Assembly (NCBI GenBank): GCA_964384555.1
Contig: CAYLLA010000007.1
Coordinates: forward strand, 1-50,889
Reading direction: 5' to 3'
Source of the DNA: CAG-390 sp964384555
GTDB taxonomy: Bacteria > Bacillota > Clostridia > Oscillospirales > CAG-272
DNA length: 50,889 bases
In this document: piece after piece, positions 41,523 to 50,643 of the stretch
Layout of the letters: each line of letters starts with the position of its first letter
How positions within the stretch are numbered: position 1 is the stretch's first letter
Notes under the pieces: model-generated
The model's input: the letters and a program-made list of their open reading frames with translations, nothing else
The model's database searches: none
Told to the model about the DNA's origin: nothing
Made by a program: the position numbers and the translations under genes

Positions 41523-42452
41523 ATGCCAAATGTAATAAAAAATATATGCCGACAGTGGCGTGGGCGGCGCATCTTTGTGATGGGGCATTCGCCCGCCGAC
41601 TTTGATACGCTCGCCTCGGCCGCTCTTGCCGCCGCCGTGCTCTGCCGCGGCGGTGTTTGTGCCGAGCCTGTCTTCCCGGATATTCGCCCGCCGGATGACG
41701 ATGTGCCACTCGCGGTCATGCTCCGTCACGGTATCGACCCCGCCGAGTGGGTGCGGGCATCAAATATTGACGGCAGCAGCACGCCGATCCTTTTGGTCGA
41801 TTGCCACACCTCCTGCATTGCGGGTGATGTTTGCGCTGTCATCGACCACCATCCGACCGCCGAGCCGTCACCCGTCCCCGCCGAGCTTTACGAGAACGCC
41901 ACCGCATCCTCCTGCACGCTCATGATATATCGTATGGCGCGGGAATGCGGTATTGAGCCGACCGATGCCGAGGAGCGCCTTGTCGTGCGCTCGGTTTATA
42001 TGGATACGCAGTCGCTCCTCTCCCCAAAATTCGACCCCGCCGACCGCCAGTGGCTTGGGGAGATGATAAAAAAGCATTCGCTTGACGAGGCAGAGCTGCG
42101 GCGGCAGGGCATCTGCCTTGCGGATACCTCCCGCCCGATTGCCGAGCTTGCCGTGGGTGGGCTTAAATATTACACGCTTGCAGGTGTTGGGTGCGCATCA
42201 AGCCATCTTCAGGCGGAGGCGATATCTGACGATCTGTTGGCCGAATGCGTGTCTTTTCTTGAGGCACGGCGACTGCGCGAGGGGGTGGCTGTGTGGGTCT
42301 TTTACGCTGCCGAGCCGCTCAGCGGCCGCTCGGTGGTCATATATATCACCGATGGCGGCACAGTTCGCCGCGAATATGACAGATTTTTATCCCGCGCCAA
42401 GGATATAATCCCGGATCTTGAACTAAGATTGTCAAAGGGGCTTGATTTTTGA
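41523..42452 (+). CDS. DHH/DHHA2 phosphoesterase, manganese-dependent pyrophosphatase-like
   Basis: The 309-residue protein follows family II inorganic pyrophosphatases. GHSPADFDTLASA supplies His and two Asp, LLVDCHT and AVIDHHPTAE form the DHH site, and VYMDTQSLLSP supplies a further Asp. A DHHA2-type C-terminal domain follows. The substrate-binding S-R-K-K-Q motif near the end reads SRAKD, so one of the basic residues expected for pyrophosphate is changed and the substrate may differ. GGAGG lies nine bases before the ATG at 41523. Confidence 0.78.
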   Translation: MPNVIKNICRQWRGRRIFVMGHSPADFDTLASAALAAAVLCRGGVCAEPVFPDIRPPDDDVPLAVMLRHGIDPAEWVRASNIDGSSTPILLVDCHTSCIAGDVCAVIDHHPTAEPSPVPAELYENATASSCTLMIYRMARECGIEPTDAEERLVVRSVYMDTQSLLSPKFDPADRQWLGEMIKKHSLDEAELRRQGICLADTSRPIAELAVGGLKYYTLAGVGCASSHLQAEAISDDLLAECVSFLEARRLREGVAVWVFYAAEPLSGRSVVIYITDGGTVRREYDRFLSRAKDIIPDLELRLSKGLDF

Positions 42453-42470
42453 CCGATAAAGGGGTATAAT
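42442..42470 (+). promoter_or_regulatory. Promoter of the Mrp gene
   Basis: TTGATT (42442-42447), a 17-base spacer and TATAAT (42465-42470) overlap the end of the DHH gene. The 120-base leader contains GTGATCATATCAC (42562-42574), a palindrome just before the binding site. Confidence 0.65.
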
Positions 42471-42596
42471 ATTATTGTATGCTCGCGAGTGCCGCGCACG
42501 GCGCAAAACCGCACCCGCAAGATAGATATTTGTTATCAATAATATTAATTATCAATTTAATGTGATCATATCACGTCATTACGAAAGGAAAAAGCA

Positions 42597-43448
42597 ATGT
42601 CAGAATGCACACATAATTGCTCCACCTGCGGAGCGGATTGCCCGTCTCGCAAGGGCGCGCCGCAGGATCTTCATGAGGCGCCCAATGCGCTCTCTTCAGT
42701 TAAAAAGGTCGTTGGAATCGTCAGCGGCAAGGGCGGCGTTGGTAAGTCGCTCGTTACCTGTATGACCGCCGTTCTCCTGCAACGCCGCGGATATCATGTC
42801 GGAATACTTGATGCCGATGTTACAGGCCCCTCCGTTCCCAAGGCCTTTGGCATACATGAGGATGTACTGGGCGATGAGCATGGTCTTATCCCCCCGCGTA
42901 CCAAAACGGGTATCGATCTTATGTCGGTAAACCTCCTGCTTGATGATGAAAAACGCCCGGTCGTATGGCGCGGTCCGGTCATTGCCGGCACCGTAAAGCA
43001 GTTTTGGACGGATGTTATTTGGAACGATATAGATGTCCTGCTCGTGGACTGCCCTCCCGGAACAGGTGACGTTCCGCTCACCGTTTTCCAAACACTGCCC
43101 CTTGACGGTATCGTTATCGTATCAAGCCCGCAGGAGCTGGTATCCATGATCGTCTCCAAGGCCGCCAACATGGCCAAGATGATGAACATTCCCGTGCTCG
43201 GCCTTGTTGAAAACATGAGCTATGCAGTTTGTCCCGATTGCGGCAAGCATATCGATATCTTTGGCGAGAGCCATATCGACAGTATTGCCGATGAGTTTGG
43301 GTATGATCTTTTGGCGCGTATGCCGCTTGACCGCCGCCTTGCCGCTCTTTGCGATAAGGGCGCACTTGAGCTTTTGGATGATAAGTGCGACTACCTTGAC
43401 GGCGCTATTGATAAGCTTGTGAAAAAGCTTGGTCTTGAGGAAAAATAA
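42597..43448 (+). CDS. Mrp/NBP35-family Fe-S carrier P-loop ATPase
   Basis: The 283-residue protein has an N-terminal Cys motif (CTHNCSTCGADC), a deviant Walker A (SGKGGVGKS), the switch regions DADVTGPSVPK and LLVDCPPGTGD, and a late CPDCG pair that can bridge an Fe-S cluster between two subunits. It should carry Fe-S clusters to apo-enzymes. The N-terminal domain is the NBP35-like type rather than the DUF59 start of many bacterial Mrp proteins. AAAGGA lies seven bases before the ATG; promoter and terminator show a single-gene unit. Confidence 0.9.
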   Translation: MSECTHNCSTCGADCPSRKGAPQDLHEAPNALSSVKKVVGIVSGKGGVGKSLVTCMTAVLLQRRGYHVGILDADVTGPSVPKAFGIHEDVLGDEHGLIPPRTKTGIDLMSVNLLLDDEKRPVVWRGPVIAGTVKQFWTDVIWNDIDVLLVDCPPGTGDVPLTVFQTLPLDGIVIVSSPQELVSMIVSKAANMAKMMNIPVLGLVENMSYAVCPDCGKHIDIFGESHIDSIADEFGYDLLARMPLDRRLAALCDKGALELLDDKCDYLDGAIDKLVKKLGLEEK

Positions 43449-43470
43449 AAAGCTAAAACCATAAAAAAAT

Positions 43471-43510
43471 CAGGCGATTGCCCGCAAATCGGGCGGCCGC
43501 CTGTTTTTTT
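43471..43510 (+). terminator. Terminator of the Mrp gene
   Basis: CAGGCG and CGCCTG enclose a second stem (GCCCG/CGGGC), followed by TTTTTTT. Confidence 0.85.
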
Positions 43511-43576
43511 GCCCCTGCCCGGGGGCGCAGATAATACATAATAGAAATAACAGGATTTTTCTTAACAGTCTGTCTA

Positions 43577-43605
43577 TTGACAGCGCGGAAATAAGACATT
43601 ATAAT
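43577..43605 (+). promoter_or_regulatory. Strong consensus promoter of the SanA-like gene
   Basis: TTGACA (43577-43582), 17 bases and TATAAT (43600-43605) match the consensus exactly. A GC-rich hairpin, GCGCCC/GGGCGC at 43641-43673, follows in the leader. Confidence 0.85.
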
Positions 43606-43744
43606 ATAATTAGTTGATTTAATTTAATTGATAGAAAGTCGCGCCCATGCTCGTCATTCGGCGTGCGGGGCGCAACAACAGGGCAGATAACACAGCAGAA
43701 AAAAGAAATGAAGAACAAAACAAAAAAAAAGCTCGCCGGGCAGA

Positions 43745-44422
43745 GTGCGCGTGCGCCGTATTCTTCTTGCCGTTTTATGCATTGGGCTTGAGCTTGCCGT
43801 AATGGTTGGCATTGCCGTACCGCTCGTTGGTGTGTCTATCGCGCATGCCGAGCAAGACCGCGTTATAACTCGCGAGGCGGCAATCGACATGGGCGATTTT
43901 GATTGCATCCTCGTCCTTGGTGCGGGCGTGCGGAGCGACGGCTCGCCCTCCGATATGCTGTCCGACAGGATGGATACAGGCATTGCCCTTTATCTTGGCG
44001 GTGCATCCGATCGTTTGCTGATGTCGGGCGATCACGGCCGCAGTGATTACGATGAGGTGAATGCCATGAAGCAGGGTGCCGTCAATGCGGGGATAGACCC
44101 GGACGCGGTGTTTTGCGACCACGCGGGCTTTTCAACATATGACAGCATCTATCGTGCGCGTGATATCTTTTCTGCCAAGCGTGTGCTGATAGTATCGCAG
44201 GAATATCACCTCTACCGTGCGCTCTATATTGCTGAAAAGCTTGGACTCGAGGCATACGGTGTCAGCGCGGATCTGAGATCCTACCGCGGGCAGAGCTATC
44301 GCGATCTGCGCGAGTGCGCCGCAAGATTTAAGGACTTTTTTATGGCTCAAATAAAGCCCGAACCTACATATCTCGGGGAGCGGATCCCGCTTGATGGGCC
44401 GGGCAGTGCGACCGACGGATGA
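43745..44422 (+). CDS. SanA/YdcF-like DUF218 membrane protein
   Basis: The 225-residue protein has an N-terminal membrane helix (LLAVLCIGLELAVMVGIAVPL) and a DUF218/ElyC fold outside: DFDCILVLGAGV, SDRMDTGIALYLGG, LLMSGDHGR and IVSQEYHLYRAL. SanA-type proteins are linked to envelope integrity. The frame opens at GTG 43745 without a ribosome-binding site. An ATG at 43708 is in a different frame, separated by a run of nine A (43722-43730); losing one A would join them and give a natural Lys-rich start. The true N-terminus is therefore doubtful. Confidence 0.8.
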   Translation: MRVRRILLAVLCIGLELAVMVGIAVPLVGVSIAHAEQDRVITREAAIDMGDFDCILVLGAGVRSDGSPSDMLSDRMDTGIALYLGGASDRLLMSGDHGRSDYDEVNAMKQGAVNAGIDPDAVFCDHAGFSTYDSIYRARDIFSAKRVLIVSQEYHLYRALYIAEKLGLEAYGVSADLRSYRGQSYRDLRECAARFKDFFMAQIKPEPTYLGERIPLDGPGSATDG

Positions 44423-44478
44423 TCGGCTCGGTCGTTAATCAATATAAACAGAAAAAAGACTGAAAAGGAGCTGCAGCT

Positions 44479-45516
44479 ATGGTCACTATTGGTTTCCCGG
44501 GGCTCGGGATCGAGCAGTTTACCATCAATAAGGTAGCGTTTACTATCCCGATAATGGGAGGGGTCGAGGTCCGTTGGTACGGTATCATCATCACCCTTGG
44601 CATCGTTTTGGCGTTTTTTTACGCGCGTTATCGCTCAAAGCAGGAGGGCATCGTGATAGATGACCTGCTGGATCTCGCCATATACGCCGTTATCATCGCC
44701 ATTGTCGGCGCAAGGCTTTATTATGTTCTTTTTGATATAATAGGCAACGGCAACGGCGGCAACTATAAATCCTTTGTGGATTATATAGCCATCTGGCGCG
44801 GCGGAATTGCCATCTACGGCGCAATAATCGGCGGCGCACTGGCGATACTTGCGGTGGCAAAAATAAAAAAGATAAACACGCTCAAGTGCTATGATATGAT
44901 AGCACCGGGCGTGATGATAGGTCAAATACTCGGCCGTTGGGGCAATTTCTTTAACGGTGAGGCGTTTGGTGCAACACCCGCCGAGGGCAGCTTGCTTTAC
45001 GTCATGCGTATGGAGGTAAAGCAGGAGGGCTGGTTTTACTCGGTGACCGCACACCCTACTTTCCTGTATGAGTCGGTGTGGAATCTTGTAGGATTTCTCA
45101 TAATAAACGCATTCTACCGCAAAAAACGCTTTGATGGCGAGGTCTTTTTGTGGTATATATCCTGGTACGGCTTTGGTCGCATGTTTATAGAGGGACTGCG
45201 CACCGATAGCCTTTACGCGGGCGGGATCAGGATCTCCCAGCTCGTTGGTGTACTCTGCTTTGTTGTGGGCGCGACCCTTACCCTTGTGTTCCACATAAGA
45301 GCGGTAAAGCGCGGAACGCAGGTGCAGTTTGCCACAGCGGGGGATGCCGCAACCGCCATAGTGACGGAAGCAGCAGATACGCCCGACAGCTCATATTCTG
45401 CCCTTATAGCTGACAAGGAAGACAGCGGCGATAAAGCCGTAATAGCGGACAGCGCGGATGGATCCGGAGCTGCCGCATCCTCGGATGCCGACAAGCAGGC
45501 GGACAGCGAATTATAA
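44479..45516 (+). CDS. lgt: Prolipoprotein diacylglyceryl transferase
   Basis: The 345-residue polytopic protein transfers diacylglycerol to the Cys of prolipoproteins. It has VRWYGIIITLGIVLA, the signature GRWGNFFNGEAFG and HPTFLYESVWN, then FGRMFIEGLRTDSLY. It would process the lipoproteins in this window. The last 60 residues form an acidic Ala/Ser/Asp-rich extension, unusual for Lgt and probably disordered in the cytoplasm. AAGGAG lies eight bases before the ATG. Confidence 0.93.
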   Translation: MVTIGFPGLGIEQFTINKVAFTIPIMGGVEVRWYGIIITLGIVLAFFYARYRSKQEGIVIDDLLDLAIYAVIIAIVGARLYYVLFDIIGNGNGGNYKSFVDYIAIWRGGIAIYGAIIGGALAILAVAKIKKINTLKCYDMIAPGVMIGQILGRWGNFFNGEAFGATPAEGSLLYVMRMEVKQEGWFYSVTAHPTFLYESVWNLVGFLIINAFYRKKRFDGEVFLWYISWYGFGRMFIEGLRTDSLYAGGIRISQLVGVLCFVVGATLTLVFHIRAVKRGTQVQFATAGDAATAIVTEAADTPDSSYSALIADKEDSGDKAVIADSADGSGAAASSDADKQADSEL

Positions 45517-45534
45517 GTAACAAGCGGGGGGGCT

Positions 45535-45580
45535 GTGCCGAGCAAAAAACTCGGCACGGCACTCCGCCTTGCTTTTTATT
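45535..45580 (+). terminator. Terminator of lgt
   Basis: GTGCCGAG and CTCGGCAC pair around CAAAAAA, with further outer pairing, followed by TTGCTTTTTATTT. Confidence 0.8.
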
Positions 45581-45641
45581 TGATTTTTCACATTTATTTT
45601 ATTATCAAAAAACAGAACGCAATATTGAAAGGAAGATAAAA

Positions 45642-46502
45642 ATGGCGGTAATAATTGACGGCAAGGCTTTGGCGGCACTCGTTAAGAGTGAAGTCGCGCT
45701 CGGTGTGACCGAGTTTGAAGAAAAATACGGGAGGCGCCCCTGCCTTTCGGTGATACGAGTGGGGGATGATCCAGCATCCGCCGTTTACGTGCGCAACAAG
45801 ATACGCTCCTGCGAGGAGGTCGGCTTCAGATCCGAGGATCTTATACTGCCCGCCGATATCACGCATGAAGAACTTATGGGTGAGATAGAAAAGCGCAACA
45901 ATGACGATGAGATAGATGGCATACTGCTTCAGTTGCCTCTGCCGCGCGGATTTGACTCGGAGGAGATAGTTGCGGCCGTGTCCCCCGAAAAGGATGTTGA
46001 TGCCTTTGGCAAGCTTGATGCGGGCCACCTCGGCTTTTTGGATGACGAGGTGCTCCCCTGCACGCCCGCGGGCATCATGCGCATGCTCTCGCATTATAAT
46101 ATACCGATCGCGGGGCGGGAATGTGTGGTAGTCGGGCGTTCAAATATCGTCGGCCGCCCAATGGCCGCACTGCTTTTGGCGGCCAATGGTACTGTTACCA
46201 TCTGCCACAGCAAAACGGCAGATCTTGCATCGCACACCCGCCGCGCAGATATTTTGGTGTCTGCCGTTGGCGTGGCAGGGCTTATCCGCGGCGATATGGT
46301 AAAGCCGGGAGCGGCGGTCATCGATGTTGGCATGAACCGCGGGGCGGATGGTAAGCTGTGCGGCGACTGCGACAGGGAGAGCGTTGAGGCGGTAGCAGGG
46401 TATCTCACCCCCGTCCCGGGAGGGGTAGGACCCATGACTGTCGCCACACTGATGAAAAACACGCTCATCGCGGCTCGCAGGCGTGCGGCTAAAAAGATAT
46501 GA
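45642..46502 (+). CDS. folD: Bifunctional methylenetetrahydrofolate dehydrogenase/cyclohydrolase
   Basis: The 286-residue protein interconverts methylene-, methenyl- and formyl-tetrahydrofolate. It has the catalytic region YVRNKIRSCEEVG (Tyr and Lys), DGILLQLPLP, DVDAFGKL and GRSNIVGRPMA (nucleotide-binding loop), then TPVPGGVGPMTVA at the end. AAAGGAAG lies just before the ATG. The TIM-barrel isomerase gene follows after 39 bases. Confidence 0.95.
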   Translation: MAVIIDGKALAALVKSEVALGVTEFEEKYGRRPCLSVIRVGDDPASAVYVRNKIRSCEEVGFRSEDLILPADITHEELMGEIEKRNNDDEIDGILLQLPLPRGFDSEEIVAAVSPEKDVDAFGKLDAGHLGFLDDEVLPCTPAGIMRMLSHYNIPIAGRECVVVGRSNIVGRPMAALLLAANGTVTICHSKTADLASHTRRADILVSAVGVAGLIRGDMVKPGAAVIDVGMNRGADGKLCGDCDRESVEAVAGYLTPVPGGVGPMTVATLMKNTLIAARRRAAKKI

Positions 46503-46541
46503 CACAAAAGGGTCGAAATAATAGCAAAGGATGTGCTTGAA

Positions 46542-47459
46542 ATGAGATCAACAGGCAAAATACAACTTTCAACAATGACAAATCTCTTCTACGATCACGA
46601 GAGATACGGAGACGAGGCGTTTATTGAATCGATAAGAAAGACTCACGAGGTCGGCTTTGACACAATGGATTTTTCAATGTGCGCCATGCAAAGGCGAGAG
46701 ACCGAGCTGAACGGTGACGATTGGCGCGTCATCGTTGATCGCATAGGCAACGAGGCGGCAAAGCTTGGGGTCGTCTTTACCCAGTCGCATATACCCTACG
46801 CCAAAAATAAGCCCTATCTTGCACCCACTGCCGACGGATGTGAGCAAAACGACTTTTTTGTTGAGACTACATGGCGTTGCATCGAGATAAGCGGCATGCT
46901 TGGGGTCAAGTGGGCGGTGGCGCACCCGGTGACCGATTTCGGCGATCCTACCGATATCGAGCATAACCTTGCATATAACCATAAGATCTATGATAAATAT
47001 ATCGAGCGTGCCGAAAAGCTTGGTGTTGGCATTGCGTTTGAAAATATGACGGACGGCACATTTGAAGGCTCTATGCACCGCCGCTTTGGCAGTAACGCAG
47101 CAGAGCTTTGCACGCTTTGCGATTCCTTTGATACCCCGTATGTGGGCGCGTGCTGGGATTTTGGACACGCCAACAGAATGGCACTAAAACCGCAAAGCCG
47201 TGAGCTTGCAAGGCTTGGCTCAAGACTTCGCGCCACGCATGTAGACGATAACGTAGGGCAGGGAGACCTGCACACCATACCCCTCTTTGGTACTGTTGAC
47301 TGGGAGGATGCGGTGCGCGGTCTTGCTGCTGTAGGCTACGATGGCTCCTTTAATTTTGAGCTTGCAGTTTGCCGCCGCCTGCCGGATCCACTCCGCGAGT
47401 CGGCTGTGAAATATATCTTCGATACAGGCCGCTGGCTGCTTGACACCTACGCGGAATAA
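46542..47459 (+). CDS. Sugar phosphate isomerase/epimerase-like TIM barrel protein
   Basis: The 305-residue protein belongs to the xylose-isomerase-like / AP-endonuclease-2 family. Metal-site pieces are visible: SHIPYA, AVAHPV, IAFENMTDG (Glu), CWDFGHAN (Asp and His), THVDDN (His and Asp) and NFELAV (Glu). The substrate cannot be named. The ATG at 46542 has AAAGGA ten bases upstream; GTG at 46533 is too close to that site. It is probably cotranscribed with folD. Confidence 0.85.
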   Translation: MRSTGKIQLSTMTNLFYDHERYGDEAFIESIRKTHEVGFDTMDFSMCAMQRRETELNGDDWRVIVDRIGNEAAKLGVVFTQSHIPYAKNKPYLAPTADGCEQNDFFVETTWRCIEISGMLGVKWAVAHPVTDFGDPTDIEHNLAYNHKIYDKYIERAEKLGVGIAFENMTDGTFEGSMHRRFGSNAAELCTLCDSFDTPYVGACWDFGHANRMALKPQSRELARLGSRLRATHVDDNVGQGDLHTIPLFGTVDWEDAVRGLAAVGYDGSFNFELAVCRRLPDPLRESAVKYIFDTGRWLLDTYAE

Positions 47460-47499
47460 AGCGCCATCCATCAAAATAAAACAATATTTTAACTTAAAT

Positions 47500-47542
47500 A
47501 TCCCCCTCCGGGACAAAGCGTATCTTTGTCCCGGAGGGGGAT
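47500..47542. terminator. Bidirectional terminator
   Basis: ATCCCCCTCCGGGACAAAG and its exact complement surround CGTAT, a 19-bp stem between convergent genes. Confidence 0.85.
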
Positions 47543-47564
47543 GATCGTTATTATCGTTTATAAA

Positions 47565-49970
47565 TTAGGTAAAATTGCGTTTGTAGTAGATAACAAGAAC
47601 TATCAGGAGCAGTGCGATAACAGCGATTATGGCTATCCAAACCACCATTATGGTGCTTGAGGATGTCGTTATCGACATATTGCCGCTGTGCGCCGTGGTC
47701 TCGTCCTCGCCGATCGTCGGCTCGCTCGTGGCCGCAGGATCCTTCGGTTCTGTGGTAGACTCGGTGTCGGTCACAGTGGACTCGGCGTTCTTTACCGTGA
47801 TCGGAATATCCAGTGTCAGCCCGCGGTAGGTCAGCGTTACGGCCTTGTCCTCGGCTCCAAGACTGCCTGCGGGTGCAAGTGCTATCTCGGCGGGGGATGC
47901 GGCGTATTCTATAAGCTTTGTAGCGCCGTCGGCGTAGTTGACCTTGAGGATAAGACCTGCAGGGTCAAAGCTCTCGCCCACGGTGTATTCAAGCTTTGCG
48001 GGATTTTCCGCTACCTCGATACTGCTTACATCCCGCCGCTTTACCGTGACGTTTTGCGTGGCAGTGCAATCCACATAGGAGACTGTAATGCCAACGGTCG
48101 CCTCCGCAAGTCCTGCGGGGATCGACAGCTCATCGGCAGGGGAGCAGGTGTAGGTGGTGACCTTTGCGCTGGTGCCGTCATTGTAAACGGCAAGTATCTC
48201 CATGCCTGTGGTGTCAAACGCCTCGCCCTCAACGTATGTAAGCTTTGAGGGGGCAGTGAGTATCGAAAGGCTTATGACCTTTTTGGGGGAAACGGTTATG
48301 TTTTGCCTTGCTGTGTAAACAAGATTATCGCTCAGCTTGTAGGTTATCTTTATGCTTGTATCCGTCACCTTGACAGAACTGCCGGGCGCGGGGTTGAATT
48401 GCAGCTGCTCGGTGGGAATGGTCTCGCGCGTGCCGTCCTCGTATACTGCCACAACTACCAGCCCCGTGATGTCTATCGGCTGATTGGATATATACTCGGT
48501 AACCGAGGGGCGTTCCTTTATTTCTATCTTGCTTATGGCTTTGGCAGGCTGTACCGTAATGCCTACCGATGCCATGAGCCCGAGATAGTTTATCGTCATC
48601 ATCGAATCATTGATGTTCAGGGGTGCGGAGGGGGTTATTGTGTAATCGGCGGCGGAGAGGGGAACCTCGGTGCCGTCATCATACTCGCCTGTTATCAGCA
48701 TGTCGGGCAAAAGATCAGCCGTCAGCTTGTCGCCCTCCTTAAATGTAAGCTTGGAGGGGAGGGTCTTAAAGTGCAGATAGCGCATCTCATGGACGGTCAG
48801 CAGTGTTTCTTCATAGGAGAGGAACTTTATCCTCACCTCCGAGCCTGCCTGCATCACGCGGGGCGCATCAATGGTTATCTCGTTTGTAATATCTCGCTCG
48901 TCACCGTTGACGTACTGCGCCTTGACGTTAAGTCCCTCGGCAGAGAACACATCGCCGTAATAATAATCTGTCTTGTAGGGGCGTGTGATCTTAAAGGATT
49001 CAAACCCGATAACGGTTATCTCAACATCAACGGATATCCCGCCCACAGCCAGCGTCAGCGTTGCGTGGCGGCGATCGGCGGAGGTGGGGGTAAGGCTCTC
49101 GGGCGAGCCTGATATCGTGTACTCGGAGGGGTCAAGCATTCTGCCTTGAATGCTGTTTTCAAAGGTGCCTATCACCTGCATGCCGGTGGGGTCAAAGGCC
49201 TCACCCTCGTAGTAAACTGTCTTTTGCGGGGCGCGGAGTATCTGCATGGATACCATCTTGATGACCTTAAGTCCGGTTATCGTCGTTTTTGCACCGTAGC
49301 AGTTTATCTCGCCGCTTGTAATGCCGGGGGTGAGTGCCGCGGGGAGCTCAACCGTGTATTCGTCATCTTCGGGAATACGCACGGTGCCGTCGGCATATGT
49401 AAGCTCAAGTATTATGCCTGCGCGGTCAAAGGATGCGCCCTCGTTGTATTGCAGCTTGACCGGGAAGGAGATCATTCGCACCGTTGTGGGGCGGTGAACG
49501 GTAACGTATGTTCTTTTTACCTTGTTGCCGCAGGAAAATTCGATCGTTACGTCCTCCGAGATGCCGTCTGTCACCAGTCGGCCGGCGGGGGAGTATGCAA
49601 ACTCGCCTGCGCGGAGGCTGGCATCACTGCCGTCTGTATATGTAACATGAAGCACGAACAGGGAGGGGTCAAAATATTCGCCCTCGTAATACTCGGCCTT
49701 GCCTACCGTCTCTATCTCAATGCTTGCAACCTCTTTTTGTGTGGTGGTGTCGGCTACAGCTCCCACTGTCGGGGCATCACTGCCGACCGATGTATCGTCT
49801 GCCGTCTCACCCACCACCGGTGTGCCGGTGTCGGGCAGTGTGGTTGGCTCCTCGGCAGCCGATGCGCCAACATTCGGCTCCGCCGCGGCAAAGGCTGCCA
49901 CGGGAATGAGGGATGTCAGCAATAGGGCTATGAGGAGAAACGAGAGGGAGCGGATGTAACGGCTTTGCAT
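47565..49970 (-). CDS. Surface protein with eight bacterial Ig-like (Big_3-type) repeats
   Basis: The 801-residue protein has a signal peptide (ending near AFAAAEP), a Thr/Ser/Pro-rich stretch and about eight repeats of roughly 75-85 residues. Each has the core Y-x-x-G-x-x-F-D-x-x-G-L-x-x-x-x-x-Y-x-D-G, as in TYVEGEAFDTTGMEILAVYNDG, the Big_3 pattern. A Thr/Glu/Asp linker, a membrane helix (VVWIAIIAVIALLLIVLVIYY) and KRNFT close it. It is an adhesin- or scaffold-like cell-surface protein with no catalytic domain. The ATG at 49970 has AAAGGA eight bases upstream; the longer frame from 50015 does not. Confidence 0.88.
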   Translation of the reverse strand: MQSRYIRSLSFLLIALLLTSLIPVAAFAAAEPNVGASAAEEPTTLPDTGTPVVGETADDTSVGSDAPTVGAVADTTTQKEVASIEIETVGKAEYYEGEYFDPSLFVLHVTYTDGSDASLRAGEFAYSPAGRLVTDGISEDVTIEFSCGNKVKRTYVTVHRPTTVRMISFPVKLQYNEGASFDRAGIILELTYADGTVRIPEDDEYTVELPAALTPGITSGEINCYGAKTTITGLKVIKMVSMQILRAPQKTVYYEGEAFDPTGMQVIGTFENSIQGRMLDPSEYTISGSPESLTPTSADRRHATLTLAVGGISVDVEITVIGFESFKITRPYKTDYYYGDVFSAEGLNVKAQYVNGDERDITNEITIDAPRVMQAGSEVRIKFLSYEETLLTVHEMRYLHFKTLPSKLTFKEGDKLTADLLPDMLITGEYDDGTEVPLSAADYTITPSAPLNINDSMMTINYLGLMASVGITVQPAKAISKIEIKERPSVTEYISNQPIDITGLVVVAVYEDGTRETIPTEQLQFNPAPGSSVKVTDTSIKITYKLSDNLVYTARQNITVSPKKVISLSILTAPSKLTYVEGEAFDTTGMEILAVYNDGTSAKVTTYTCSPADELSIPAGLAEATVGITVSYVDCTATQNVTVKRRDVSSIEVAENPAKLEYTVGESFDPAGLILKVNYADGATKLIEYAASPAEIALAPAGSLGAEDKAVTLTYRGLTLDIPITVKNAESTVTDTESTTEPKDPAATSEPTIGEDETTAHSGNMSITTSSSTIMVVWIAIIAVIALLLIVLVIYYKRNFT

Positions 49971-50015
49971 GATAGGTTTCCTTTCTTCGGTCAGCACCGC
50001 GCGTGCGGTGATCAT

Positions 50016-50252
50016 ATATTTTGCATGTATATATGATGTGCATTTAACACTTTTATCTTTTCGGTGTCGGGGACGGGCTGTCTATAAATACCCGATATAT
50101 TATTATACCACTCATTGGCTCGGGTTTCAATAGGTTATTTATAGAAAAGAGGAAAAATAATTTTAATTTTTTGTTTTCGGGGTGCAGGGCGGGGCATTTT
50201 TGCCGCCGCGGCGGATTTTTGGCGAGATGAGAAAGGATCTAAAACAAAAAAC
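50016..50252. other. Upstream region of the Ig-repeat protein gene
   Basis: This gap holds the promoter of the Ig-repeat gene at 50102-50130 and a leader of about 125 bases. The right-hand part (50131-50252) has T-rich and GC-rich runs but no gene was seen. Confidence 0.5.
50102..50130 (-). promoter_or_regulatory. Promoter of the Ig-repeat surface protein
   Basis: On the minus strand TTGAAA (50130-50125), a 17-base spacer and TATAAT (50107-50102). Confidence 0.7.
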
Positions 50253-50289
50253 ACAGGCTGTACAAAAGCATGCGTTTTGTACAGCCTGT
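50253..50289 (-). terminator. Terminator of rpmA
   Basis: ACAGGCTGTACAAAA and TTTTGTACAGCCTGT pair around GCATGCG, followed on the minus strand by GTTTTTTGTTTT. Confidence 0.85.
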
Positions 50290-50326
50290 ATTCGATCCCG
50301 CGGGGATCATAAAAGACGGGTAAAGC

Positions 50327-50605
50327 TTAGTCGGCGTAAACGCTGACCTGCTTTTTGTCCTTGGTCTTGTGCTCAAATTTAACGTGTCCGTCGATCAGAG
50401 CGAAAAGGGTGTGGTCTGTTCCCATGCCAACGTTGTTGCCGGGGTGAACAGCAGTTCCTCTCTGTCTGATGATGATGTTGCCGGCAAGGACTGCCGCGCC
50501 GTCAGCCTTCTTCACGCCAAGGCGCTGCGATTCGCTGTCGCGTCCGTACTTTGTCGAGCCGACACCTTTTTTATGAGCAAAAAACTGTAAGCCGAGTCTG
50601 AGCAT
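50327..50605 (-). CDS. rpmA: Ribosomal protein L27
   Basis: The 92-residue protein of the large ribosomal subunit has AHKKGVGSTKYGRDSESQRLG and IIIRQRGTAVHPG. Its first nine residues (MLRLGLQFF) are the Firmicutes-type extension that is cut off by Prp before A-H-K-K-G, so the mature N-terminus reaches the peptidyl-transferase centre. GAGGAGG lies eight bases before the ATG. It is 38 bases after the prp-like gene and ends at a strong terminator. Confidence 0.95.
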   Translation of the reverse strand: MLRLGLQFFAHKKGVGSTKYGRDSESQRLGVKKADGAAVLAGNIIIRQRGTAVHPGNNVGMGTDHTLFALIDGHVKFEHKTKDKKQVSVYAD

Positions 50606-50643
50606 TATTTTATCCTCCTCATAGATTTGTTGACATGATCGCA

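Noticed and set aside
47688..49925. Several long plus-strand frames opposite the Ig-repeat protein
   Set aside because: They mirror the repeats of the minus-strand gene and lack start signals.
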